Part shown: positions 23,830 to 32,926 of the stretch, piece after piece
How the letters are laid out: each line of letters begins with the position of its first letter
Numbering within the stretch: position 1 is the stretch's first letter
From: Allocoprobacillus sp002160865
Lineage (GTDB): Bacteria; Bacillota_I; Bacilli_A; Erysipelotrichales; Coprobacillaceae
Reading direction: 5' to 3'
Length of the DNA stretch: 64,000 nt
Assembly (NCBI RefSeq): GCF_042850985.1
Contig: NZ_AP031415.1
Location: 558,001 to 622,000 of the forward strand
Position numbers and translations under genes: made by a program
The notes under the pieces: generated by a model
What the model was told of the DNA's origin: nothing
What the model saw: only the letters and a program-made list of their open reading frames with translations
The model's database searches: none

Positions 23830-26226
23830 ATGTTTAAGACAAAAGAAGAATTTAAATATGAATTTTCAAGAAGAATTATCGAATCTTACGGACGTACAGT
23901 TGAGGAGTCACATATTACTGAAAAATTTATGACACTTGAAAGAATGGTTCGTGACTATGCTTCTGTCAATTGGGCTATGACAAAAATGGCAACAAGAACA
24001 AATTATCAAAAACAGGTTCATTATTTCTCTATGGAGTTTTTGATTGGACGTTTACTAGTCAACAACATGATGAATTTAGGAATTTATGAAATCGCTAAAG
24101 AAGGATTAGCTGATTATGGTATTAATATTCATGATTTGGAAGAATTGGAATCTGATGCAGGTCTTGGAAATGGTGGTTTAGGAAGATTGGCTGCTTGTTT
24201 CATGGACTCATTGGCTTCACTTTCTTATCCAGCTTTTGGAAATACAATTCGTTATGAATATGGTTTATTTAAACAGAAAATTGAAAATGGATATCAAGTT
24301 GAAGTTCCTGATCAATGGTTAAAATTAGGAAATATGTGGGAAGTGAGAAAACCTAAACATGCTGTTGATGTTAAATTCTGGGGACGTGTTGTATGGAATG
24401 AAGAAACTGGAAAATGGGATCATGTGGATGCTGAATGTGTCAGAGCGGTTCCTTATGATATGCCAATTGTTGGTAATGACACAACTGTCACTAACACACT
24501 TCGTTTATGGCATTCAGAACCAAGTGATGAAATTCCATCTAATAAAGATTTTAGACAATATGCTCAAGAAGTCAGAGATATCTGTCAGACATTATATCCT
24601 GATGATTCAACACTTGCTGGACGTACATTACGTTTAAAACAACAATATTTCTTTGTATCAGCAGGATTACGTGCTATTATTAAAAATCACTTAAGAGTGT
24701 ATCCATCTTTATCTAATTTCCATGAAAAGAATGTTATTCAGTTAAATGATACACATCCAGTTTTGGTTATTCCTGAATTAATGCGTATTTTAATTGACGA
24801 ATATGATATGGATTGGGATGAAGCATGGCATATTACAACACAGACATGTGCTTATACAAACCATACGATTTTATCTGAAGCATTGGAAAAATGGCCAATT
24901 TCAACAATGCAGGCATTACTTCCAAGAGTTTATCAGATTATTGAAGAAATCAATAGAAGATTTATTGGTTATGTGAAACATATTAGTGATAATGATGAAG
25001 ATTTATTAAATCGTGTGATGATTTTAAAAGATGGTCAAGTGCATATGGCACACCTTGCGATTGTTGGAAGCTTTAGTGTCAATGGTGTTGCCAGACTTCA
25101 TACACAAATTTTAATGGAACAGGAAATGAAAGACTTCTATTTCTTATATCCAAAGAAATTCAATAACAAAACAAATGGAATTACACATCGTAGATGGTTG
25201 GCTTACTCTAATCCAGAATTAACTTCATTATTAAATGAAACAATTGGTGATGATTGGATTAAACATCCAGAAGAATTAGAAAAACTCATGGATTATGTAG
25301 ATGATTCCATTGTTCAAGGTAAATTCTACAATGTGAAACAACAAAGAAAACAAGTTTTAGCTGATTATATTTATAAACACAATGGTATTAAAGTTGATGT
25401 GAATAGTATTTTTGATATTCAAGTCAAAAGACTACATGCCTATAAACGTCAGTTATTAAATATTATGCATGTGATTTACTTATATCAACAAATGAAGATG
25501 AATCCTGAATTTAAGATTTATCCAAGAACATTTATCTTTGGTGCAAAAGCAGCTCCTGCTTACTATTTTGCAAAGAAAGTTATCAAATTAATCAACAGTG
25601 TTGCTGATGTTGTGAATAATGATCCAGATACAAATGCTTATTTAAAGGTTGTCTTTATTGAAAACTATGGTGTTACAATTGCTGAAAAGATTATGCCTGC
25701 TGCAGATGTTTCTGAACAGATTTCTACAGCTGGAAAAGAAGCAAGTGGAACAGGTAACATGAAGTTCATGATGAATGGTGCTGTCACTGTAGGGACACTT
25801 GATGGTGCAAATGTAGAAATTGCTGAACGTGTTGGCGATGACAATGTGATTATCTTTGGTTTAAAAGATAATGAAATCAATGAATTAAGATGGAATGGAC
25901 AATATAATGCATGGGATTATTATAATAATGATCCTCGTATTAAAAATGTTGTTGATTCATTAGTTGATGGAACATTCCATGCTTCAAGAGAAGAATTTAG
26001 AATGATTTTTGATGAATTGATGAATCGTAATGATGAATACTTCTTATTTGCAGATTTTGAAGCTTACTTAAAAGCACAGGCAAAAGTTGATGAATTGTAT
26101 CGTGATCGCGCAAAATGGTCTAAGATGTGTCTTGTCAATATTGCACAGTCTGGATATTTCTCATCAGATCGTACAATTGAAGAATATGTAAAAGATATCT
26201 GGAAATTAGATAGAGTGAAAAGATAA
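23830..26226 (+). CDS. glgP: Glycogen/starch phosphorylase (GT35)
   Basis: It releases glucose 1-phosphate from alpha-1,4-glucan ends using pyridoxal phosphate. The 798-residue length is standard. DAGLGNGGLGRLAACF near residue 115 and EASGTGNMKFMMNG near residue 640, whose lysine binds PLP, are family signatures; IQVKRLHAYKRQ lies near residue 535. The ribosome-binding site GAGGGAGACG precedes the ATG, 16 bp after glgB. A terminator follows. With glgB here and pullulanase 4 kb downstream it forms a glycogen-use cluster. Confidence 0.97.
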   Translation: MFKTKEEFKYEFSRRIIESYGRTVEESHITEKFMTLERMVRDYASVNWAMTKMATRTNYQKQVHYFSMEFLIGRLLVNNMMNLGIYEIAKEGLADYGINIHDLEELESDAGLGNGGLGRLAACFMDSLASLSYPAFGNTIRYEYGLFKQKIENGYQVEVPDQWLKLGNMWEVRKPKHAVDVKFWGRVVWNEETGKWDHVDAECVRAVPYDMPIVGNDTTVTNTLRLWHSEPSDEIPSNKDFRQYAQEVRDICQTLYPDDSTLAGRTLRLKQQYFFVSAGLRAIIKNHLRVYPSLSNFHEKNVIQLNDTHPVLVIPELMRILIDEYDMDWDEAWHITTQTCAYTNHTILSEALEKWPISTMQALLPRVYQIIEEINRRFIGYVKHISDNDEDLLNRVMILKDGQVHMAHLAIVGSFSVNGVARLHTQILMEQEMKDFYFLYPKKFNNKTNGITHRRWLAYSNPELTSLLNETIGDDWIKHPEELEKLMDYVDDSIVQGKFYNVKQQRKQVLADYIYKHNGIKVDVNSIFDIQVKRLHAYKRQLLNIMHVIYLYQQMKMNPEFKIYPRTFIFGAKAAPAYYFAKKVIKLINSVADVVNNDPDTNAYLKVVFIENYGVTIAEKIMPAADVSEQISTAGKEASGTGNMKFMMNGAVTVGTLDGANVEIAERVGDDNVIIFGLKDNEINELRWNGQYNAWDYYNNDPRIKNVVDSLVDGTFHASREEFRMIFDELMNRNDEYFLFADFEAYLKAQAKVDELYRDRAKWSKMCLVNIAQSGYFSSDRTIEEYVKDIWKLDRVKR

Positions 26227-26232
26227 AAACAG

Positions 26233-26273
26233 AAAACCAATGAAGTAAGGTCACTTATTTTGTTGGTTTTTTA
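26233..26273 (+). terminator. Intrinsic terminator of glgBP
   Basis: AAAACCAA at 26233-26240 pairs with TTGGTTTT at 26263-26270 and runs into a T-tract. The inner part AAGTAAG/CTTATTT adds weak pairing. Confidence 0.8.
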
Positions 26274-26607
26274 TATTTCTAAAAAATTGAAAAGTCATGA
26301 AAAAATATAGCTAATATTATTGAAAATTTTAATTCTATAAACTATATTTACATTCATTGTGGAGGGTGAAGTCTGGAAAAGATAATACAGTTTAGTATAG
26401 TGCATTAAATAACTTATTAAAAAATGAAAGCTATCATATTCAAAAAAAGCTTATGGTTTATCTAATGAAAGACAAATAAAAGTCAAAAGGAAAATTATTT
26501 ATATACTCATATATTTTATAATATTCTTTTAGAAAGGAATATTCAAAGCAGTTATTGTCCCTGCTTTGTTTTATGTACAAATAATCAACATTTATTGTCT
26601 AGAAATG
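26274..26607. other. AT-rich intergenic region without a gene
   Basis: No ORF with a credible start is visible. A second hairpin, CAAAGCAG at 26544-26551 with CTGCTTTG at 26561-26568 followed by TTTT, could be a leftover terminator or end a small transcript. A GTGGAGGGTGAAG purine run at about 26358 is followed by no long frame. Confidence 0.5.
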
Positions 26608-26646
26608 TTAAAATTATGTTTACAATATATTAAGATTATGTTAAGT
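26608..26646 (+). promoter_or_regulatory. PhoP-box-like array upstream of the Na/Pi cotransporter
   Basis: Four hexamers TTAAAA, TTTACA, TTAAGA and TTAAGT begin at 26608, 26619, 26630 and 26641, exactly 11 bp apart, with TTATG or ATATA between them. Repeats of TT(A/T/C)ACA-like hexamers with 11-bp periodicity are the established binding pattern of Bacillus PhoP. This implies phosphate-starvation control of the transporter gene that begins 28 bp later. Confidence 0.65.
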
Positions 26647-26674
26647 TTTATTTGTATGTAAATAGGAGGAACAG

Positions 26675-28342
26675 ATGGAACTGACAAATATATTCTCAAT
26701 GTTAGGTGGTTTGGCTTTATTCCTTTATGGGATGACAATGATGTCAAATGGTTTAGAGCTGGCTGCCGGGAATAAGATGAAGTCAATTTTGGAAAAATTG
26801 ACAACAAATCGTTTTTTAGGAACAATAGTTGGTGCTTTAACGACAGCGATTATGCAATCATCTTCAGCAACAACAGTTATGGCAGTAGGATTTGTGAATG
26901 CTGGATTGATGCAGTTGAAAAATGCTGTATGGGTGATTATGGGAGCCAATATTGGAACAACCATTACAGGGCAGCTGATTGCCTTGGATATTACAGTATT
27001 AGCACCGATTATTGCTTTTGTTGGGGTTGTTTTGATAGCATTCTTTAAAAGCAAGAAACTTGATGCTTTTGGAGAAATCATTGCTGGTTTAGGTATTTTA
27101 TTTATGGGAATGGAAATGATGTCAACGGCGATGATACCTTTACGTGATTCTCCAGAATTTGCGAGTCTTGTTGCAAACTTCCAGAACCCATTGATTGGTA
27201 TTCTTGTGGGGGCAGTCTTTACAGCAATCATTCAATCATCTTCAGCATCAGTTGGTATTTTACAGGCTTTAGCGATGAGTGGCGTTGTCACACTCCCATC
27301 AGCAATCTATGTTTTATTTGGACAAAACATTGGAACATGTATCACGGCTGTATTGGCTTCAATTGGTGCTAATCGTAATGCGAAACGTACAACAATCATT
27401 CATTTATCATTTAATATCATTGGAACAATTATCTTTGTGATTGTTAGTATGTTGACACCATTTGCATCGTTTATGGCATCATTGACACCAACAAATGTTG
27501 TTGCTCAAATTGCTAATGTTCATACGGTCTTTAATGTTGTTACAACAATCATTTTATTACCTATTGGTGAAAAGCTGGTTGATTTATCATTTATTATCTT
27601 ACCAGAAAAACCAGAACTGGAAGGAAAGATGCAGTTGAGATATCTGGATTTTGGTATCTTTACAAATGATTATCATATTGGGACAAGTGCAATAGCGAAT
27701 ACACAATTATTCAATGAAACACAAAACATGTTGAATGTAGCAATTGATAATGTCAGAAAATCATTTGAACTTTTGATAGAGTTCAAGGAAGACAAATATG
27801 AAAAGCTACAAAAGAATGAAGAATATATCAACTATCTCAATAAAAATATTGTAGACTTTACAACAAATGCGATTTCAACAGAATTTCCAATAGAAGGATC
27901 ACAGGCTATTGGTTTATTCATGAAGATATCATCAGACATTGAAAGAATTGGAGATCATGCGGTGAACATAGCTCAAAGGGCCGAGCTGCTTCAAAGTGAA
28001 GACAGACGATTCTCACATGAAGCCATGGATGAGATAGGAATCATGAGCAGTCTTTGTGTCAATATACTAGATGAGCTGAGAATCATGAACTATGATGAGT
28101 TCAGTAGCATTGTAGACAAAGTTGATGTAATAGAAGAGAACATAGACAAGACACATCATCAGTTTACAGTGAATCAGCTTAAGAGGTTAAAAGATAAAAA
28201 ATGTACAACAGAGAACAGTGTTGTCTATACAAAGATTCTTACAGATTTTGAAAGAATTGGAGATCATGGATTGAACATAGCCGAAGGTTTCTATAAAGCC
28301 AGAGAAGCAATGAAAGCTATGAAGATGATAGAACATCAATAA
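26675..28342 (+). CDS. Na+/phosphate cotransporter with C-terminal PhoU-like domain
   Basis: A 555-residue NptA/YjbB-type carrier. Two Na/Pi-cotransporter repeats carry the signature QSSSATTVM (near residue 68) and QSSSASVGIL (near residue 188) in the membrane part. From about residue 350 a cytoplasmic PhoU-like helical domain follows, with the paired motifs ERIGDHAVNIA and ERIGDHGLNIAE. The ATG follows AGGAGGAACAG. The PhoP-box-like array upstream and the PhoU domain point to phosphate homeostasis. Its terminator hairpin has been split from it by an IS insertion. Confidence 0.93.
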   Translation: MELTNIFSMLGGLALFLYGMTMMSNGLELAAGNKMKSILEKLTTNRFLGTIVGALTTAIMQSSSATTVMAVGFVNAGLMQLKNAVWVIMGANIGTTITGQLIALDITVLAPIIAFVGVVLIAFFKSKKLDAFGEIIAGLGILFMGMEMMSTAMIPLRDSPEFASLVANFQNPLIGILVGAVFTAIIQSSSASVGILQALAMSGVVTLPSAIYVLFGQNIGTCITAVLASIGANRNAKRTTIIHLSFNIIGTIIFVIVSMLTPFASFMASLTPTNVVAQIANVHTVFNVVTTIILLPIGEKLVDLSFIILPEKPELEGKMQLRYLDFGIFTNDYHIGTSAIANTQLFNETQNMLNVAIDNVRKSFELLIEFKEDKYEKLQKNEEYINYLNKNIVDFTTNAISTEFPIEGSQAIGLFMKISSDIERIGDHAVNIAQRAELLQSEDRRFSHEAMDEIGIMSSLCVNILDELRIMNYDEFSSIVDKVDVIEENIDKTHHQFTVNQLKRLKDKKCTTENSVVYTKILTDFERIGDHGLNIAEGFYKAREAMKAMKMIEHQ

Positions 28343-28347
28343 AAAGC

Positions 28348-28373
28348 AGATATACCTATTGAAAGGTATATTT
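28348..28373. repeat. Left 26-bp direct repeat flanking the IS (hairpin copy)
   Basis: Identical to 30086-30111. The sequence contains ATATACC/GGTATAT arms, that is, the terminator hairpin of the cotransporter gene. The insertion has left one copy on each side of the element. Confidence 0.9.
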
Positions 28374-28446
28374 CAGGCTGTTGACAAAGTAAAAAGTCAA
28401 CAGCTTTTAGTTTTCAAATAGAAAAATATATGGTATTATATCTATT

Positions 28447-28502
28447 GTCGTGGATGACTTCGTTCCAAATATGCAAATTTTGAGGCTCCACGACTTTTTA
28501 TT
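28447..28502 (+). terminator. Hairpin inside the IS left end
   Basis: GTCGTGGA at 28447-28454 pairs with TCCACGAC at 28487-28494, followed by TTTTTATTTT. It would stop transcription entering the element from the flanking gene, a feature of many insertion sequences that keeps transposase expression low. Confidence 0.75.
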
Positions 28503-28561
28503 TTACCACTATATCATGAAAATATGGTATAATGTAAATGCATATTTGGAGGTAAAATATT

Positions 28562-30028
28562 ATGGCAATGACATGTTTAAACAATCGAAAAAATGACAGC
28601 TTGATTTTGAGTACTATAGATGAATTAGTACCATTGGATCACAAGGTAAGAGAGCTTGAAGAAGCTATTGACTGGAATTTCATATATCCTCTCGTTAGAC
28701 CTTTATATAGTTCTTTTGGCAGACCAAGTATTGACCCGGTGGTACTTTTTAAAATGCTTTTTATCAACTTTGCATTTGGTATTCATTCCATGAGAAGAAC
28801 ATGTGAAGAAACAAAGGTGAACCTTGCCTACAGATGGTTTTTAGGGTTGTCCATTGATGATGAGGTTCCAAACTACTCAACATGGTCACAGAACTACATC
28901 AGAAGATATGGAGATTCTGAAGTTTTCGATGAGATTTTCAAAAAAATTATTGAAGAAGCCATCGCATATGATTTTGTGGATCTTGATACGGTATTTGGAG
29001 ATGGAACACATCGAAAGGCCAATGCCAATAATAGAAAACATGAAAATAAGGCTGTAGAAATAGTAAAGAAATACTATGACGATGAACTTCTGGAGGAAAT
29101 CAACAAGGATAGAAAAGCCCATGAGAAAAAGCCAATAAAGGAAACAAAGGATATAGAACTTGCATATGACGAAGAAACAGGTGAACTCATTGAAGGAAAA
29201 GGAACAAAATCAATAAAGGTAAGCAAGACAGATCCGGAAAGCGGATGCTTTCATAAGGGAGAAAAACAGAAATGCTTTGCATATACAAATCTAACATTCT
29301 GTGATAGACACGGATTTGTACTGCATAATACAGTGGCACCAGGCAATCAGCACGATAGTGTTGTTTTTCATGATGCATATAGAAAGCTGTTGAACACCTA
29401 TGGAGATTTAATACATAACATCAGTTTAGATGCAGGATTCATGACACCAGCAATATGTCGAGAAATCATAGAAGATGGAATCAGAGCATATATGCCATAT
29501 AAAAGACCCATGACAAAAAAAGGATACTTCAAGAAATATGAATATGTCTATGATGAAAAGTTGGATATTTATATATGCCCCAATAACAAGGATTTGAAAT
29601 ATACTACAACAAACAGATCAGGATACAGGGAATACAAATCAAATCCAAAGGACTGTGAAGGATGTCCATTTTTAGAGAAATGTACACAGAGCAAAAATCA
29701 TCAGAAGGTCATCACAAGACATGTATGGGAGGAATATAGAGAAATAGCAGATGAGAACAGATATACACCAGAATGGAAAGATATCTATCCACTAAGAAAA
29801 GAGACGATAGAAAGAGTCTATGCAGATTGCAAAGAAAAGCATGGACTAAGATTCACAAGATTAAAAGGACTAAAGAAAAATCAACAGGAATCGTTGATTA
29901 TTTTTGGCTGCCATAATTTAGGCAAATTAGCGAGAATGAAGAAAAGGAAAGGACTCATAAATATTCCTTCACCCAATAAAAAAGAAGGAAATATAAGGAA
30001 AACAATACAAATTTATCAATTTTCATAA
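28562..30028 (+). CDS. IS1182-family transposase
   Basis: A 488-residue DDE transposase. The N-terminal DUF772-type domain (LVPLDHKVRELEE, PLYSSFGRPSIDPVVLFKML) is followed by the DDE domain with FGDGTH near residue 143, SLDAGF near residue 291 and a late Glu in KETIERVYADCKEKHG. A cysteine motif CEGCPFLEKC near residue 370 is typical of the family. TATAAT and the site GGAGG precede the ATG. The frame is complete and probably active. Confidence 0.95.
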   Translation: MAMTCLNNRKNDSLILSTIDELVPLDHKVRELEEAIDWNFIYPLVRPLYSSFGRPSIDPVVLFKMLFINFAFGIHSMRRTCEETKVNLAYRWFLGLSIDDEVPNYSTWSQNYIRRYGDSEVFDEIFKKIIEEAIAYDFVDLDTVFGDGTHRKANANNRKHENKAVEIVKKYYDDELLEEINKDRKAHEKKPIKETKDIELAYDEETGELIEGKGTKSIKVSKTDPESGCFHKGEKQKCFAYTNLTFCDRHGFVLHNTVAPGNQHDSVVFHDAYRKLLNTYGDLIHNISLDAGFMTPAICREIIEDGIRAYMPYKRPMTKKGYFKKYEYVYDEKLDIYICPNNKDLKYTTTNRSGYREYKSNPKDCEGCPFLEKCTQSKNHQKVITRHVWEEYREIADENRYTPEWKDIYPLRKETIERVYADCKEKHGLRFTRLKGLKKNQQESLIIFGCHNLGKLARMKKRKGLINIPSPNKKEGNIRKTIQIYQFS

Positions 30029-30040
30029 AAAAATAAAAGA

Positions 30041-30071
30041 AGTGGTAGATTTAATAAAAAATTCTACCACT
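30041..30071 (+). terminator. Terminator of the transposase gene
   Basis: AGTGGTAGA at 30041-30049 pairs with TCTACCACT at 30063-30071, adjacent to the right inverted repeat of the element. Confidence 0.7.
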
Positions 30072-30085
30072 TTGTCAACAGTCTG

Positions 30086-30111
30086 AGATATACCTATTGA
30101 AAGGTATATTT
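30086..30111. repeat. Right 26-bp direct repeat flanking the IS, followed by the original T-tract
   Basis: Identical to 28348-28373. Here the hairpin is followed by GTTTTTTT, so this copy retains the full original terminator while the left copy has lost its long T-run. Confidence 0.9.
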
Positions 30112-30252
30112 GTTTTTTTATATGACAATTGATATAAAGTATCAAACCTAAACAAGAAAAGTAAAGGGGTTACATTCTTTGATAGTTTTTTAGATTTGTT
30201 TATGTTATACTTGGAATGGTTAATAGTCGTGTTAAAGAGAAAGGATGGTTAT

Positions 30253-32349
30253 ATGGAAGAAAGTGCAGTAAGGATGAAAGCTTATGCAGTTGCTTTTGAT
30301 GAGATTAGAGTTTACTTATCTAAAGGATATTATAATGGCATTAGTAGCCAATTTTATATTAAAAATATTGAAAATGATGAATTGATACCACTGAATGGAG
30401 ATTCGTTGAATAATAGTAGTCAGGACGGATTTCAGGAATATGTATTTCATACCAATTTTACAATGGGAAAAGTTTATAAGGTTGTTGATGCTTATGGATT
30501 AAGCTGTTTTCTTGACTTTTCAAGATTATCTCTTTGTGAGCAATTTGATGAATTATATTTTTATGATCGTGATGATTTAGGAAGCCAATATACAAAAGAA
30601 AAAACAACATTTAAAGTATGGGCACCACTTGCGACAGGTGTAATTTTAAAAATCATGAAGTGGAATGGGGAAACAGAATTGTTTCCAATGAAAAGACAAA
30701 AGAAAGGTGTATATTTTGTTGAAGTTCATGAAGATTTAGAGTTAGAACAATATGTTTATTTGATTCGTCATACAAATAGTTATGAAGTGACATTGGATCC
30801 CTATGCTTATTCTTCATCTTCTAATGGACATGCGAGTATCATTGTTGATTTAAATACCGTTCCATGTCGTCGTTTCCAGTTACCACCATTAGAAAAAATG
30901 ACTGATATGATTATTTATGAAACAAGTGTCAGAGATTTTTCTATGTCATCAACAAGTGGAATGAAAAATAAAGGAAAATTTTTAGCTTTTACTGAACTCA
31001 ATACATCAACAGATAGTGGTAATCCAACAGGATTAGATTATTTATCATGTCTGGGAATTACTCATTTACAGTTGATGCCAATTGCTGATTTTGCGACAGT
31101 GGATGAAAAGAATCCTATAGAACTTTATAATTGGGGATATGATCCTCTAGCGTACAATGTGACAGAGGGAAGTTATGTTACAGATCCAGATGATGGATAT
31201 ATGCGTATTACAGAAGCTCAGCGTATGATTGAAGCTTTACATTCACGTGGTATTCGTGTTGTCATGGATGTTGTGTTTAATCATATGCATGATGTCAATA
31301 TCAATGCTTTAGAAAGAACGGTTCCACATTATTTCTTTAGAAGAAATCAAGATGGAACACTATCTAATGGCTCATGGTGTGGTAATGATTTAAATACAAC
31401 AGCTTTAATGTGTCGTAAATATATTCTAGATATGTGTAAACGTTGGCAGGTTTTATATGGTATTGATGGTTTCCGTTTTGATTTAATGGGGATTATTGAT
31501 CAAGAAACAATCAAACTTGTAGATGCTCAAGGGAAAGCTTTAGATCCATCCTTTGTTGTTTATGGAGAAGGGTGGAATATGGCAACAGCATTAGATGAAT
31601 CCATGCGTACAACCATTCAAAATAATCATAAGACACCTTATATTGGTTTCTTCAATGATTTCTTTAGAGATACTTTAAGAGGAACAAACCAGATGGAAAC
31701 AAAAGGATATTTTTCTGGTGATACGTATAAAACAAATGATGCAATGAAAGCTATATGTAATCTAGATATGTTTGCGAAAATTACGCAATCAATTAATTAT
31801 GTAGAATGTCATGATAATGCAACATGTTATGATAAATTACAGATTTCTAATTATGATGAGTCTGAAAAAATGCGAAAAAGACGTGCTCGTCTAATGATGG
31901 CTGCTGTTATCTTATCACAGGGTGTTCCTTTCTTGCATAGTGGACAGGAGTTTTTTAGGACAAAAGGTGGTCTTTCCAATACATATAATGCGGGAGATCA
32001 AGTCAATGCTTTGGATTGGAACCGTAAGGATATGGAAATTGATACAACACAGTTTGTACAGTTTTTAATTCATTTAAGAAAAAATAATCCTTGTTTTAGA
32101 TATGGAAGTTATGATATGATACGTAAAAATGTCAAAACAGAAAATATTGATCATCGTATGATTAAATATTCATTGCATCAAAATGATGGTGAGTATAAAG
32201 ATTTTATCATTTATTTTAATGCTTCTTTAGAAACGATTTCTGTTGAGGTAGAAGATGGTTTTACACTTCTATATCATAGTGAAAAAGGTAAAATACTAGA
32301 TCATCATCTAGATGTCAATGGTGTTTGTTGTGCGATATTAGTAAGATAG
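30253..32349 (+). CDS. pulA: Type I pullulanase
   Basis: This GH13 enzyme cuts alpha-1,6 branch points in pullulan and glycogen. The ATG at 30253 with AAAGGATGG upstream gives 698 residues. An N-terminal CBM-like part precedes CBM48 (TTFKVWAPLATGVILKIM), and the type I signature YNWGYDP lies near residue 292. Catalytic residues are the Asp in GFRFDLMG near 405, the Glu in VYGEGW near 437 and the Asp in ECHDN near 518. There is no signal peptide, so it works inside the cell with glgP on stored glycogen. It is followed by pth after nine bases. Confidence 0.95.
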   Translation: MEESAVRMKAYAVAFDEIRVYLSKGYYNGISSQFYIKNIENDELIPLNGDSLNNSSQDGFQEYVFHTNFTMGKVYKVVDAYGLSCFLDFSRLSLCEQFDELYFYDRDDLGSQYTKEKTTFKVWAPLATGVILKIMKWNGETELFPMKRQKKGVYFVEVHEDLELEQYVYLIRHTNSYEVTLDPYAYSSSSNGHASIIVDLNTVPCRRFQLPPLEKMTDMIIYETSVRDFSMSSTSGMKNKGKFLAFTELNTSTDSGNPTGLDYLSCLGITHLQLMPIADFATVDEKNPIELYNWGYDPLAYNVTEGSYVTDPDDGYMRITEAQRMIEALHSRGIRVVMDVVFNHMHDVNINALERTVPHYFFRRNQDGTLSNGSWCGNDLNTTALMCRKYILDMCKRWQVLYGIDGFRFDLMGIIDQETIKLVDAQGKALDPSFVVYGEGWNMATALDESMRTTIQNNHKTPYIGFFNDFFRDTLRGTNQMETKGYFSGDTYKTNDAMKAICNLDMFAKITQSINYVECHDNATCYDKLQISNYDESEKMRKRRARLMMAAVILSQGVPFLHSGQEFFRTKGGLSNTYNAGDQVNALDWNRKDMEIDTTQFVQFLIHLRKNNPCFRYGSYDMIRKNVKTENIDHRMIKYSLHQNDGEYKDFIIYFNASLETISVEVEDGFTLLYHSEKGKILDHHLDVNGVCCAILVR

Positions 32350-32358
32350 GAGTTGTTT

Positions 32359-32913
32359 ATGAAATTAATTGTTGGATTAGGAAATCCGGGCAAAGAATAT
32401 ACATTGACAAGACATAATGTAGGATTTATGGTGATGGATGCTTTAGCAGATTATTGGCATGTATCAATCAACACAAAGAAATTTAAAGGTGAATATGTCA
32501 AAGTGAAGTATCAAGGTGAGGATGTCATATTATTAAAACCATTAACATATATGAATAATTCCGGTGAATCTGTGATTCAAGTCATGAATTATTTTAAAAT
32601 AGATGTTGATGATTTAATTGTGATTTATGATGATATGGACATGCCAACTGGAAAATTACGTTTAAGACAAAGTGGCAGTGCTGGAGGGCATAATGGGATG
32701 AAAAGCATTATTGCTCATGTGGGGACACAGAATTTTAAACGTATTCGAGTGGGCATTGATAAACATGCTTATATACCTGTTGTTGATTATGTTTTGGGGC
32801 GTTTTACAAAGGAGCAGCAGCCAATGATTGAAAAAGGAATTCAAGATGCAAAAGAGGCTGTCATAACCATTCTTGATAAAGATTTTACTGCTGCTATGAA
32901 TGCCTATAATTAG
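32359..32913 (+). CDS. pth: Peptidyl-tRNA hydrolase
   Basis: A 184-residue enzyme that frees tRNA from peptidyl-tRNA. The signatures GLGNPGKEYTLTRHNVGF (catalytic His near residue 20), TYMNNSG and YDDMDMPTGKLRLRQSGSAG (catalytic Asp near residue 93) are complete. The ATG at 32359 after AGGAG is preferred to the TTG at 32353. It lies directly upstream of mfd, the common arrangement in Firmicutes. Confidence 0.98.
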   Translation: MKLIVGLGNPGKEYTLTRHNVGFMVMDALADYWHVSINTKKFKGEYVKVKYQGEDVILLKPLTYMNNSGESVIQVMNYFKIDVDDLIVIYDDMDMPTGKLRLRQSGSAGGHNGMKSIIAHVGTQNFKRIRVGIDKHAYIPVVDYVLGRFTKEQQPMIEKGIQDAKEAVITILDKDFTAAMNAYN

Positions 32914-32926
32914 GAGATGATAAGAT

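Larger units (their letters stand above)
28374..30085 (+). mobile_element. IS1182-family insertion sequence, apparently intact
   Basis: A 1,712-bp element. The left end CAGGCTGTTGACAAAGT and the inverted right end CAGACTGTTGACAAAGT match at 16 of 17 positions. Between them lie a strong read-in terminator (28447-28502), a promoter-like TATAAT before the transposase, one transposase gene and a terminator (30041-30071). Exact 26-bp direct repeats flank it. Members of this family are known to insert in or near palindromic structures, with target duplications of variable size. Confidence 0.93.
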
